Shown here piece after piece: positions 1 through 8,677 of a stretch of DNA of 64,000 bases. Position 1 is the stretch's first letter; every line of letters starts with the position of its first letter. Made by a program: the position numbers and the translations under genes. Below the pieces are notes generated by a model. That model made no database searches. It was given only the letters and a program-made list of their open reading frames with translations, and was not told the DNA's origin. Origin of the DNA: an uncultured Thermodesulfobacterium sp. (GTDB lineage: Bacteria; Desulfobacterota; Thermodesulfobacteria; Thermodesulfobacteriales; Thermodesulfobacteriaceae); contig CALLJG010000005.1 of assembly GCA_938091335.1 (NCBI GenBank), positions 62,001-126,000 on the forward strand, written 5' to 3'.

Positions 1-599
1 CCACTTTGAATTTTGGTAAGTACAGTATCATTTCCTTGAAGAGAAGTATTAAAGTAAGTAAGGGTCTTTTCAATACTTAGCATCTTTAAAATTTCTTCAT
101 TCTCGATAGATTTAAATACTTCCTCTTCATATTCTTCTAAGGTTTTATCAATTTGGCGAAGAAGTTTAATATAAAGGGAAGTTACTGCTAACATAAAGTT
201 CAAAATAAAATAAACAGGCTTGTTTAAATCAAAGGCTTTACTCCTATTAGCAAGAGCTATAAATTCCTCAAAGATAGGATGATCCTTTAAACAAACTGTT
301 ATAATATTTTCTTCAGTTAAAATGATACCAATTGGAATAGTTTCATATTTAATAAAAAGACCTCTTGTAACCACATCAGGAATTCTTAATATTATTAAAA
401 TTTGTTGTTCCTCTTTTTCTATTCTAGGTCTTTCTTCTTCATCAAGTGGATATCTCAAGAACTCGGGAAAGATGTGAAATTTTTCTTCTATATAGGATAT
501 TTCTTCTTCTGTGGGATTAAATAGACATACCCAAACATTGGGCAAAATTTTTTCTGCAGGAATAAGAAGTCCTTTTTCAGATTTATAAATTCTGAACAT
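1..599 (-). CDS. corA: CorA-family divalent cation transporter, N-terminal part
   Basis: Open frame running off the left edge of the window; 199 codons of the N-terminal cytoplasmic part are visible and the C-terminal membrane helices with the GMN signature lie outside. The motif LDEEERPRIEKEE at residues 52-64 is typical of the CorA cytoplasmic funnel, followed by the usual alternating beta/helix region (ILIILRIPDV) and a long charged helix. The family moves Mg2+ or Co2+/Ni2+ across the inner membrane as a pentamer. It is the last visible gene of the minus-strand run, 21 bases after pilC. The substrate cannot be told from this part. The family call is fairly sure; the metal is not. Confidence 0.8.
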   Translation of the reverse strand, partial: MFRIYKSEKGLLIPAEKILPNVWVCLFNPTEEEISYIEEKFHIFPEFLRYPLDEEERPRIEKEEQQILIILRIPDVVTRGLFIKYETIPIGIILTEENIITVCLKDHPIFEEFIALANRSKAFDLNKPVYFILNFMLAVTSLYIKLLRQIDKTLEEYEEEVFKSIENEEILKMLSIEKTLTYFNTSLQGNDTVLTKIQS

Positions 600-620
600 T
601 CACCCATTTTCCTATTAATA

Positions 621-1832
621 TTATTTTATTGATCCTACCACTTCTCCAAGTTTAAATATGGGTAGATAAAGTGAAACCAAAATTCCTCCTACCACTACTC
701 CAAGTACAATAACAAGAAAAGGTTCAATAAGAGTTGAAAGGGTATTAACCATTCTATCAACTTCTTCTTCAAAAAAATCAGCTACTCTATTTAACATATC
801 CTCAAGTTTACCAGTAAGTTCACCAACTCTTACCATTTCCACTAAAAGATAGGGGAAAACACCTGTATAAAACATAGGTTCTGCAATAGATTGACCAGCA
901 GAAACATTTATTTTAATTTCTTCCATAGCTTTTCCAAAAACTCTATTACCTGAAGTTTCTCCTGCTACAGTAAGTGCTTGAAGCAAAGGAACTCCTCCTC
1001 CTATAAGACTTGCAAGAGTGCGAGCTATTCTGGAAGTAGCTGCCTTTTGAAATAAAGATCCAAAAAGAGGTAGCTTCAAAATTAATTTATCAATTTGATA
1101 TCTCCCTTTTTCAGTCGTTCGATAATATCTTATACCTATGAAAAGACCTATACAAAGTAAAATTAAAACTAAAAGAATCCATCCAAAATTGCGACTGATA
1201 TTAATTAAAATCTGAGTAGGAAGTGGCAATGCATGTCCTGCTCCTTCATAAATCTCTGCAAACTTAGGAATTACAAAAAGCATTATTATAGAAATAACTG
1301 CTATAGTAACAAGAACTATTACTGAAGGATAAACCATGGCATGTTTTATTTTACTTTTTAAAGAAGCTATTCTTTCTAAATGAAGAGCTAATCTTTTTAA
1401 TACTATATCAAGATTCCCACTTGCCTCCCCAGATCTTATCATTTGCACATAAAGATTATCAAAAACTTTAGGGTATTCTGCCATAGCATCACTTAAAGCA
1501 GTTCCAGTTTCTACTTTTATTTTGATTTCCTGAAGAACCTTCTTAAAATAAAGATTTTTTTGTTGTTCAGCAAGTAGCTCCAAACTTTTTATCATCGGAA
1601 GTCCTGCCTCTAAGACTACTGCAAATTGACGTGTAAAAGTAGCAAGATCTTTTTCTGAAACAGATTTTCTGGTAAATAGTTTAAAAGTAAATTCTTTTTT
1701 AGGTTGGATTTTAATAGGAATTATATTTAAACGTCTCAAGTATACTTCTACTAATTGAGAACTAGGTGCTTCTAAAACCCCTTTTCTAACTTCCCCTGTT
1801 ACTGATTTTCCTTGCCATTCAAATAAAGGCAT
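621..1832 (-). CDS. pilC: Type II secretion / type IV pilus inner-membrane platform protein (GspF/PilC)
   Basis: 403 residues, the usual length for GspF/PilC. It has two homologous cytoplasmic T2SSF domains (about 62-185 and 265-390) and three hydrophobic segments (about 168-190, 218-238 and 370-392). The first domain carries FTRQFAVVLEAGLPMIKSLE and the second RTLASLIGGGVPLLQALTVA, both hallmark helices. The protein is the polytopic platform that links the cytoplasmic ATPase to the growing pseudopilus or pilus. No other pilus genes are in the window, so pilus versus type II secretion cannot be settled; the length and lack of extras favour a PilC role. It begins one base after the guaB stop codon, so it is probably cotranscribed and translationally coupled. 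Confidence 0.88.
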   Translation of the reverse strand: MPLFEWQGKSVTGEVRKGVLEAPSSQLVEVYLRRLNIIPIKIQPKKEFTFKLFTRKSVSEKDLATFTRQFAVVLEAGLPMIKSLELLAEQQKNLYFKKVLQEIKIKVETGTALSDAMAEYPKVFDNLYVQMIRSGEASGNLDIVLKRLALHLERIASLKSKIKHAMVYPSVIVLVTIAVISIIMLFVIPKFAEIYEGAGHALPLPTQILINISRNFGWILLVLILLCIGLFIGIRYYRTTEKGRYQIDKLILKLPLFGSLFQKAATSRIARTLASLIGGGVPLLQALTVAGETSGNRVFGKAMEEIKINVSAGQSIAEPMFYTGVFPYLLVEMVRVGELTGKLEDMLNRVADFFEEEVDRMVNTLSTLIEPFLVIVLGVVVGGILVSLYLPIFKLGEVVGSIK

Positions 1833-1833
1833 T

Positions 1834-3303
1834 TTATTTACCTATCCAATAGTTTGGTGCTTCTTTTAAAATAGTAACATCATGCACGTGACTTTCTCTA
1901 TATCCTGCATGTGTAATTTTAATAAATTTAGCTTTTTTTCTCAGTTCTTCAATATTCTTACACCCACAATATCCCATCCCAGACTTGAGCCCTCCTATAA
2001 GCTGGTAAATCATATTTGAAACAGGACCCCTATAAGGAACCCTTCCTTCTACACCTTCAGGTACAAATTTAGATAGATCTTCTGCCTCTTGTCTATACCT
2101 TTCCCTGGCTCCACTTTTAAACATAGCAGAAAGAGAACCCATTCCTCTATATATTTTGTAAGTCCTACCTTCATAAAGAATTGTTTCTCCTGGAGCCTCT
2201 TCAGTACCTGCAAAAAGATTACCTATCATTACTGCATGAGCCCCTGCTCCTATAGCTTTAGTAATATCTCCAGAAAATCTTATTCCTCCATCTGCAATAA
2301 CAGAAACTCCATATTTATCTGCAACTATTGCACAATTATGTATTGCAGTAAGTTGGGGAACACCAGCTCCAGCAATTATTCTTGTGGTACATATTGAACC
2401 AGGACCAATCCCCACTTTTATACCATCAGCTCCTGCTTTAATCAATGCTTCTGCTCCTTCAGGAGTGCCCACATTTCCAGCAATTAATTGACACTCAGGA
2501 AAATGATACTTTATCTCTATGATTGTATCTATCACATTTTTTGTATATCCATGAGCAGAATCAATAAAAAGAACATCACATCCTGCTTTCAAAAGAGCTT
2601 CAGCTTGCTCTAATCTATTTCTACCTACCCCAATAGCTGCACCTACTCTTAATCTTCCAAGCTCATCTTTACAAGCATTAGGATATTTTTTAATTTTTTC
2701 AATATCTTTAATAGTAATAAGTCCTTTTAAACAAAAATTATCATCTACAATTAACAACTTTTCTATTCTATTAGCATGTAAAATTTTAACTGCTTCATCT
2801 AAGGTTATACCAGGTTTAGCAGTAATTAAATTTTCTCTAGTCATTACTTCTTTAACAGGTCTTTCAAAATGGGTTTCAAACCTTAAGTCACGATTTGTAA
2901 CAATCCCAACTAATTTTTTTTCATGGCCCTCAACTACAGGAATTCCTGATATTTTAAATTCTTCCATTAACTTAAAAACTTCTCTTATAGGAGTATCTGG
3001 AGTTACTACTATTGGATCATAAATCATTCCACTTTCAGACTTTTTAACTTTTTCCACTTCTTTTACCTGCTCTTCTAAACTCATATTTCTATGAATTACA
3101 CCAAGACCACCCTCCCTTGCAATACTTATAGCCATTCTACTCTCAGTAACAGTATCCATAGCAGCTGAAAGTAAAGGAATATTAAGTTTGATCTTAGGCG
3201 TTATATAAGTTGATACATCTACATCTTTTGGCAAAACTTCAGAATAGGAAGGAACAAGCAATAAATCATCAAAAGTATAAGCTTCATATAAAATTTCAAG
3301 CAT
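1834..3303 (-). CDS. guaB: Inosine-5'-monophosphate dehydrogenase
   Basis: 489 residues, standard length. It oxidises IMP to XMP with NAD+, the committed step of guanine nucleotide synthesis. The start ([12 protein letters not shown]) is the normal IMPDH N-terminus. A pair of CBS domains is inserted at about residues 95-205 ([27 protein letters not shown]). The catalytic loop [11 protein letters not shown], with the nucleophilic cysteine near residue 305, is intact, followed by [10 protein letters not shown] and the flap YRGMGS. It lies in the minus run between the HU-Ppx/GppA fusion and pilC. Having a Ppx/GppA-type phosphatase next to guaB is notable because both touch guanine nucleotide pools, but a functional link is only inferred. 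Confidence 0.97.
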   Translation of the reverse strand: MLEILYEAYTFDDLLLVPSYSEVLPKDVDVSTYITPKIKLNIPLLSAAMDTVTESRMAISIAREGGLGVIHRNMSLEEQVKEVEKVKKSESGMIYDPIVVTPDTPIREVFKLMEEFKISGIPVVEGHEKKLVGIVTNRDLRFETHFERPVKEVMTRENLITAKPGITLDEAVKILHANRIEKLLIVDDNFCLKGLITIKDIEKIKKYPNACKDELGRLRVGAAIGVGRNRLEQAEALLKAGCDVLFIDSAHGYTKNVIDTIIEIKYHFPECQLIAGNVGTPEGAEALIKAGADGIKVGIGPGSICTTRIIAGAGVPQLTAIHNCAIVADKYGVSVIADGGIRFSGDITKAIGAGAHAVMIGNLFAGTEEAPGETILYEGRTYKIYRGMGSLSAMFKSGARERYRQEAEDLSKFVPEGVEGRVPYRGPVSNMIYQLIGGLKSGMGYCGCKNIEELRKKAKFIKITHAGYRESHVHDVTILKEAPNYWIGK

Positions 3304-3352
3304 TTTATTAAACCTAAATTTTTTTTAAAATTATTTTATCGGAAATAATTGG

Positions 3353-4552
3353 CTAATAATTATAATCCTCAATTAAAGAAAGTAAAGTTCCCTCTAAAAT
3401 TCCATATTCGTTAAGGATTGCACTTTCTTTATTGAAGTGATCAAAAATGACTGAATAAATAAGTAAACCTCCTAATATAATATCTTCTCTTCCCTTTTCC
3501 ATACCTCTTATTTTTTGAAGTCTTTCATAATCAAAATTAGCAAGTTTTTTTATTAGTCTTTCTAATCCTTCTTTATTAATTCTAAGCCCATGAAGTGTTT
3601 CTAAATTATAATAAGTTAATTGAAGCTCAAGCCTACCCAATAAACTAGCTGTTCCTCCTGTAATTATTAACTCTTGGAAATTCACTAAAGGTAAAGTACT
3701 TATTTTTTCTTTTATGTAATCTTTTAATGATTTTATTAATTTCAAATTTAAAGGATGCCTTAAATCAAATATTTCCTTCAAAGTAACTACTCCTAAATCT
3801 ATACTTTTAATCCATTCCTTTTTTCCGTTATTAAAATAGATAAATTCAGAAGAAGCCCCCCCAACATCTATTGTAATAAAGTTTTCAATTTTTAGATCAA
3901 AATCTTTTAAACCAAAAAGAATCCCTTTAAGTGAAAGCTCTGCTTCCTCTTCAGGAGAAATTATTTCAATCTCAATCCCTAAATTTTTTTTAACAAAATC
4001 TACAAATTCTTTTGCATTTTCAGCTTTTCTAAAAACCTCTGTTCCAACAGCTTTATATTTTAAAATTTCATATTTAGTAAGTTCTTCTTTAAATTTTTTT
4101 AAAGTTTCTATACCTCTTTGAAAGGCTTGAGAAGAAATTTTTCTCTGACTACCTAATCCTTCACCTAACCTTACATTTTCTTTCCATTTGGCTAAAAAAT
4201 AAACATTTCCATTAAAATTTTTCCCCAAACAAAGTCTGAAACTCTGAGTACCTAAATCAAGAGAGGCTAAAAAGGGAGTATTTAATCTTTTTTTAAACTC
4301 CTTACCTATTTTGAATAAAATTCTACTTTTACTTTTTATATAATATTTTCTATTATTTCTTGGATTTTTAAAAATTATACCCTTAGTTTTTTTTGGAATA
4401 AAAACCCCAAAATCTCTTAACTCGATTCTATTACCTTTTCTTATCTCTTCTTTTAGTATATCAAAAAAAAGATTCATTATAAATTGAAGATCTCCTTTTT
4501 CTATTTCAGGAAATTTATAATTTAATTTTTCAACTAGGTCTTTTTGAGTCAC
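3353..4552 (-). CDS. HU/IHF-type DNA-binding domain fused to Ppx/GppA phosphatase
   Basis: 399 residues with two clear parts. Residues 1-91 read as a complete HU/IHF protomer: N-terminal helices (TQKDLVEKLNYKF, DLQFIMNLFFDILKEEI), then GNRIELRDFGVF and the DNA-binding arm with KNPRNNRKYYIKSK ending in FKIGKEFKKRL. Residues 94-399 are a Ppx/GppA exopolyphosphatase/guanosine pentaphosphatase of the ASKHA fold: SLDLGTQSFRL (phosphate 1), EVFRKAENAKEF, ITIDVGGASSEFIYF (phosphate 2) and a C-terminal GREDIILGGLLI helix. The family hydrolyses polyphosphate or pppGpp. The start is a GTG without a clear Shine-Dalgarno, 12 bases after the upstream sppA reading ends downstream of it. The fusion is unusual; tethering the phosphatase to the nucleoid is inference. 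The domain calls are strong. Confidence 0.88.
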   Translation of the reverse strand: MTQKDLVEKLNYKFPEIEKGDLQFIMNLFFDILKEEIRKGNRIELRDFGVFIPKKTKGIIFKNPRNNRKYYIKSKSRILFKIGKEFKKRLNTPFLASLDLGTQSFRLCLGKNFNGNVYFLAKWKENVRLGEGLGSQRKISSQAFQRGIETLKKFKEELTKYEILKYKAVGTEVFRKAENAKEFVDFVKKNLGIEIEIISPEEEAELSLKGILFGLKDFDLKIENFITIDVGGASSEFIYFNNGKKEWIKSIDLGVVTLKEIFDLRHPLNLKLIKSLKDYIKEKISTLPLVNFQELIITGGTASLLGRLELQLTYYNLETLHGLRINKEGLERLIKKLANFDYERLQKIRGMEKGREDIILGGLLIYSVIFDHFNKESAILNEYGILEGTLLSLIEDYNY

Positions 4553-4564
4553 TTTATAATTAGA

Positions 4565-5437
4565 TTAGAAACTCACTATATATAAAGGTTTTAAGAAAAA
4601 TTCTTCCAAAATAAGAGAAGTTTTTTCTTCTAAAAATTTAGATATAATTCCCTTTTTCTTAGGTAAAAACACAAGTTTAGCCTCTGGAATCCTTGCCAAT
4701 TTTTTTGCTTCTTCTACAGCATCCCAAAAGTTACCAACACTATCTATTAGACCAAGAGAAAGAGCTTCATCTCCAGTAAAAATTCTACCATCTGCCAAAT
4801 TTCTTATTTTTTCTATAGGTATCTTTCTTTCTTCTGAAATAGCCTTTATAAATTGATCATGAATAATTTTAACTTTTTCTGTAAGATATTTTTTTTCTTC
4901 TGAAGTAAGAGGTCTATAAATAGAACCAGTATCTTTATACGCTCCGCTTTTAATAGTTTCTGTTTCTACTCCCAGTTTTTCTAAAAGTTTTTCTATATTA
5001 GGAATTTCTAAGACCACACCTATACTTCCTGTGATTGTCCCTGGAGAAGCAAAAATTTTACTTCCACCTAAAGCTATGTAAAATCCGCCTGAAGCAGCTA
5101 CATTCCCCATGGAAACTACTACAGGTTTTATTTTTTTAGTCTTTTTAAGCTCTTCAAATATTTCTTGAGATGCTCCTACTGATCCCCCAGGAGAGTCAAT
5201 TCTTACTACTATAGCTTTAATGCTATTTTTTTGGTTCATTTCTTTAATGGCTATTAAATAATCTTGAGCATCAAAAATAACTCCTTTAATCTGTAAAATT
5301 CCTATTTGAGGCTTACCGAAGTCCCTTTCTTTAAAAATCATCAAAAAGGATAAAACAAAACTTATGAAAATAAAAATTAATACTAATCCTCCAATAAAAG
5401 CTAATCCATAAATAAGCCAAGGTCTTTTCATACTCAT
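4565..5437 (-). CDS. sppA: Signal peptide peptidase SppA (short, 36K type)
   Basis: 290 residues, matching the short single-domain SppA class rather than the 67K E. coli form. One N-terminal membrane helix (about residues 8-34) anchors a periplasmic serine protease of the ClpP/crotonase fold. The core motif RIDSPGGSVGAS is present, the nucleophile is Ser116 in NVAASGGFYIA, and the general base is Lys168 in SGAYKDTGSIYRPL, so the Ser-Lys dyad is complete. It degrades leftover signal peptides in the membrane. Two in-frame ATG codons lie at the start (5437 and 5431) and neither has a strong Shine-Dalgarno. It sits between cca and the HU-Ppx gene in the packed minus-strand run. Confidence 0.93.
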   Translation of the reverse strand: MSMKRPWLIYGLAFIGGLVLIFIFISFVLSFLMIFKERDFGKPQIGILQIKGVIFDAQDYLIAIKEMNQKNSIKAIVVRIDSPGGSVGASQEIFEELKKTKKIKPVVVSMGNVAASGGFYIALGGSKIFASPGTITGSIGVVLEIPNIEKLLEKLGVETETIKSGAYKDTGSIYRPLTSEEKKYLTEKVKIIHDQFIKAISEERKIPIEKIRNLADGRIFTGDEALSLGLIDSVGNFWDAVEEAKKLARIPEAKLVFLPKKKGIISKFLEEKTSLILEEFFLKPLYIVSF

Positions 5438-5464
5438 TTGAATTTGAATTTTAAATTAATATCC

Positions 5465-6757
5465 CTATTTATTCAAGATCAATTTTTTAACAAATTTTTC
5501 TTCATCTTCTTTAGTTTTTATTTTACCTTCTATTATCTTTTCTCTCAACAGCTCTAAAACTCTTCCTATTTCTTTTCCTTCTTTTATCCCAAATTTTTTT
5601 AAGTCTTCTCCTGTAAGTTGAGGTTTCATTTTCTTGAGTGTTTTTAAAAACTCAATCACTTCTCCTTTCAAAAAAGGATAAGAAACAGCTAAAACTAAAA
5701 GATAGAAAGGTTTGATTTTTTCAAAAATTTTTACTTTTTCTATCAACTTTAAATTATTCCAAAAATTTAATTTCATTTTTATAATTTCAAGAGCTTTTTT
5801 CATTCTTTTTATATCAAATTCATTAAATCCAAGCTTGTAAGCATCATCCAAAACTTCCAAATCAATAAGGCCTAAAAGAAAAGCCTTTTCTATTTCTATA
5901 GAATTTATATGATCTTTTAAGACCTTTATAATCTCTATAAGGGAGTCAAAATTTTCTTTTTTTACTTTAATTCCTAATTTTTCAAAGATATTTAACTCAA
6001 AAGTGGTTTGCAGAAGTGATTTTAAATTTTTTTCTGGTTCTTTTATCAAATATAATTTTAATTCATTTGATATTCTTGATGGAGAAAGTTTCTTAAAAGA
6101 AGATTTTTCAGAACCTATTTTTAAAGCCAAAAAAAATTCTTTAGAAAAATCAAAATCAAATCTTATTTTATATCGAATCCCTCTAAAAACTCTTGTTGGG
6201 TCATCTATAAAAGAATTTAAATAAAGTGGTCTGATAATCCCTTTTTTAAGATCTTCAATCCCATTTACTAAATCAATTAAATAACTTTCATAAGGAGAAG
6301 AAAGTCCTACTATAAGAGCATTGATACTAAAGTCTCTTCTAAATATATCATCCTTAAAATTAGAGGGAAAAACTTTAGGAAGTTTGGCTATCTCCTCATA
6401 TAATTCTTTTCTTGCAGTTATAAAATCTACTAAAAATTCTTTTGTGTTAAGACTAATTTTTACCTTATATGTCAAAAATTGAGACCTTAAAATTATTTTA
6501 CCTTTTATTTTTTTAAAAAGTTCTTTTAAAAATTCGGTAAGATCCCCTTCTAATACCAAATCAAGATCTTTAAAAGATGGAATTTCCCTTTTATACCATT
6601 TTTTAATAAAATAATCTCTCACTATCCCACCTGCAAAATACAAAAACTCTTTTCTTTTTTGGGAAATTTCTTGTAAAAGAAAAATAAATTTTTGAATCTC
6701 TGGATCTGGTAATAGGATATCTAAAAATTCTTTTAAATCTATTTTAGTAATTTGCAT
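5465..6757 (-). CDS. cca: CCA tRNA nucleotidyltransferase / poly(A) polymerase family (class II)
   Basis: 430 residues from the chosen ATG. A longer frame reaches 6865, but that would run deep into xerC; the ATG at 6757 lies 13 bases after the xerC stop and gives the family's normal N-terminus. The nucleotidyltransferase core has GGIVRD (43-48), the metal-binding DLD (64-66), RRDFSINAL (140-148) and DPTRVFRGIRY, all class II signatures. The C-terminus (GEDLKKFGIKEGKEIG) matches the tail of bacterial tRNA nucleotidyltransferases. It adds CCA to tRNA 3' ends. This matters here because tRNA-Val and tRNA-Ser in this window lack an encoded CCA. A split A-adding or CC-adding specificity cannot be excluded. 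Confidence 0.87.
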   Translation of the reverse strand: MQITKIDLKEFLDILLPDPEIQKFIFLLQEISQKRKEFLYFAGGIVRDYFIKKWYKREIPSFKDLDLVLEGDLTEFLKELFKKIKGKIILRSQFLTYKVKISLNTKEFLVDFITARKELYEEIAKLPKVFPSNFKDDIFRRDFSINALIVGLSSPYESYLIDLVNGIEDLKKGIIRPLYLNSFIDDPTRVFRGIRYKIRFDFDFSKEFFLALKIGSEKSSFKKLSPSRISNELKLYLIKEPEKNLKSLLQTTFELNIFEKLGIKVKKENFDSLIEIIKVLKDHINSIEIEKAFLLGLIDLEVLDDAYKLGFNEFDIKRMKKALEIIKMKLNFWNNLKLIEKVKIFEKIKPFYLLVLAVSYPFLKGEVIEFLKTLKKMKPQLTGEDLKKFGIKEGKEIGRVLELLREKIIEGKIKTKEDEEKFVKKLILNK

Positions 6758-6770
6758 TCCAAGATAAAAT

Positions 6771-7649
6771 TTAGGCTCTTGGATGGTATTTTTCGTATAC
6801 CTCTTTAAGTCTTTTATAATCAAGATGGGTATAGATTTGAGTTGTAGAAAGACTTGCATGACCAAGCATCATTTGTAAAGCTCTTAAATCAGCTCCACCT
6901 TGTAATAAATGTGTGGCAAAAGAGTGTCTTATTACATGGGGTGAAACTTTTTCTTTAAGATCACATTTTTCCGCATATTGTTTTATTATTTGCCAAAATC
7001 TTTGTCTTGTTAATGGAGCTCCTCTTTTATTTAAAAAAACAAAATTTTTACTTTTTTGATTAAGAAATTTTGGACGTACCTCTTTTAAGTAGATTTTCAA
7101 AAAATTTAATGCATAATCTCCTATAGGAATAAGTCTTTCTTTAGCTCCTTTTCCCAAAACTCTTACTAAACCAAGTTCTAAATTAATATTATCTAATTTT
7201 AAATTAACTAATTCAGAAACCCTTAAACCTGTAGCATAAAGAAGCTCAAACATAGTTCTGTCTCTATATCCAAGAAGTGTATTTAAATTACAAGCATTTA
7301 AAAGTTTTTCAATTTCTTCTAAACTTAATACTTTAGGCAATCTAAAGGGAAGTTTAGGAGTTTCAAGAAACAAAAAAGGACTTTCTTTTAAACCTTTTTC
7401 TATTTCCAAAAATTTAAAAAAACTTCTTAAACTTGAAATCTTTCTAGCTATACTAAAAGGACTGTACTTCTTTTTTAAATATTCTAAATAATTTATTATT
7501 TTTTTAGAAAAATCTCCTTTATCAAAACTTTCTTTTTCATAAAATTTCACAAAATCTTTTAGATCAGAATAATAAGCCACAATAGTAAGGTAAGAATAAT
7601 TTTTTACCCCTGCAAGATAAGTCAAAAATTCTTCTACTAACTTTTTCAT
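6771..7649 (-). CDS. xerC: Tyrosine recombinase XerC/XerD-like
   Basis: 292 residues, the usual XerC/D size. An N-terminal SAM-like core-binding domain (about 1-85) is followed by a catalytic domain with every active-site residue visible: Arg143 (GLRVSEL), Lys167 (LGKGAKER), His238 and Arg241 (HVIRHSF), His264 (LGHASL) and Tyr273 (IYTHLD). It resolves chromosome dimers at dif, together with a partner in some species. The start codon overlaps the ferritin stop by four bases (ATGA), giving translational coupling. Nothing around it looks like an integron or a phage, so the housekeeping role is favoured. XerC versus a single XerH/XerA-type enzyme cannot be settled from sequence alone. Confidence 0.9.
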   Translation of the reverse strand: MKKLVEEFLTYLAGVKNYSYLTIVAYYSDLKDFVKFYEKESFDKGDFSKKIINYLEYLKKKYSPFSIARKISSLRSFFKFLEIEKGLKESPFLFLETPKLPFRLPKVLSLEEIEKLLNACNLNTLLGYRDRTMFELLYATGLRVSELVNLKLDNINLELGLVRVLGKGAKERLIPIGDYALNFLKIYLKEVRPKFLNQKSKNFVFLNKRGAPLTRQRFWQIIKQYAEKCDLKEKVSPHVIRHSFATHLLQGGADLRALQMMLGHASLSTTQIYTHLDYKRLKEVYEKYHPRA

Positions 7650-8167
7650 TTATTAAACATAAAAATTTGATTAAGATCTAAAGGACGTTGAGATAGTTCT
7701 TTATCAAGAAAGAGAATCCCTTGTAATGATCCTTCTGTCATTTTCAATTTCTCTACAATACTCCCAAAAGAAAACTCTTCTTCTATTTGTTCACTTACAA
7801 ACCATTGAAGAAAAATTTGACTTGCATGGTCATTTTCTTTTTTTGAAAGCTCTACCAAGGTATTTATTCTTTTAGTTACTTCTTTTTCATGATTTAACGC
7901 GAATTCAAAAACATCAATGGGGGACTTAAATTCTGAAGGAGGTTTAGGAATTTCTTCTAAAATAATTTTACTTCCTCTTTCTATAATAAAATTATAAAAT
8001 TTACTTGCATGCATAAGTTCTTCTGCAGTTTGTGCTTTAAACCATTTTGCAAATCCATCCAAACCTTTAACTTCAAAATAAGCAGCCATAGAAAGATAAA
8101 GATAAGCTGAATAAATTTCCCATTTCATTTGTTCATTAAAAGCCCTTTCCAGTTCTTTAGTAAACAT
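7646..8167 (-). CDS. ftnA: Ferritin (Ftn type)
   Basis: 173 residues, non-heme ferritin length. The four-helix-bundle ferroxidase ligands are visible: Glu17 (KWEIYSAY), Glu50 and His53 (AEELMHASKFY), with a further Glu in NHEKEVTKRI and Gln/Glu in WFVSEQIEEEFSF. It oxidises Fe2+ and stores Fe3+ in a 24-subunit shell, also limiting oxidative damage in an anaerobe exposed to oxygen. A strong Shine-Dalgarno (AGGAGG) 6 bases before the ATG lies inside the end of the upstream unknown gene. It overlaps xerC by four bases. The class (ferritin, not heme-bearing bacterioferritin) is inferred from the absence of the bacterioferritin heme methionine context. Confidence 0.94.
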   Translation of the reverse strand: MFTKELERAFNEQMKWEIYSAYLYLSMAAYFEVKGLDGFAKWFKAQTAEELMHASKFYNFIIERGSKIILEEIPKPPSEFKSPIDVFEFALNHEKEVTKRINTLVELSKKENDHASQIFLQWFVSEQIEEEFSFGSIVEKLKMTEGSLQGILFLDKELSQRPLDLNQIFMFNK

Positions 8168-8170
8168 TTT

Positions 8171-8677
8171 TTATCCTCCTTTTATAAGATTTAGTTCCTT
8201 TAAAATTTTTTCCACTTTAAACCCTATTATTTCATCTTTAGAAATTAAAGCAAGAGTTTTTAATTTAGAAAGAATGCTTTGTTTTTCTGAAAAATTTCTA
8301 TTAGGAAAATCGGTTTTTAATTTTTCTAAAGAAGAAAGAACAAGGTTTCTATCATCAACATCCAGAAATAAAAGAAGAGTTCTCCAGTCTTCAGGAATTC
8401 CATACTTTTTAACAAATTCTTTTACTAATTTCTTAAAATTTTTAGTTCCATAACTTTTATGAATATTTTCTATAAAGGCTTGCTTTTCAAGTTCTTCTTT
8501 ATTTACAAAAAGTTTTTCTATTTCTTTTATATATTTTTCCTTAGTTTTGTTATTTTCTTTATATACCTTTTTTTCAGATTTTTCCAATTTTTTTCTTATT
8601 TTAGCAAACCCACTTTGATCTTTTAATTTGTCTATTTCTCTCCAAGAAAGCTTTTTTCTTTCATCATCTTTACTCAT
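8171..8677 (-). CDS. Conserved hypothetical protein, lysine-rich helical
   Basis: 168 residues from the ATG at 8677, chosen because GAGGAG lies seven bases upstream; a start five codons earlier has no such site. The N-terminus (LSWREIDKLKDQSGF) recalls a widespread delta-proteobacterial-type unknown family; this is memory, not a search. The protein is highly charged and predicted helical with no signal peptide, membrane segment or cysteine cluster. The C-terminal half has a compact region (YGIPEDWRTLLLFLDVDDRNLV). Its start overlaps the phosphatase stop by eight bases and its end contains the ferritin Shine-Dalgarno, so the three are coupled. No function is proposed. Confidence 0.7.
   Translation of the reverse strand: MSKDDERKKLSWREIDKLKDQSGFAKIRKKLEKSEKKVYKENNKTKEKYIKEIEKLFVNKEELEKQAFIENIHKSYGTKNFKKLVKEFVKKYGIPEDWRTLLLFLDVDDRNLVLSSLEKLKTDFPNRNFSEKQSILSKLKTLALISKDEIIGFKVEKILKELNLIKGG

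Noticed and set aside
2089-2397. 102-codon plus-strand frame within guaB
   Set aside because: Antisense to a perfectly conserved guaB and with a composition (Ser, Tyr and Cys rich) typical of shadow frames.
6757-6865. Longer N-terminus for the CCA-adding enzyme
   Set aside because: It would lie inside the xerC 3' end; the ATG at 6757 gives the normal family start just after the xerC stop.
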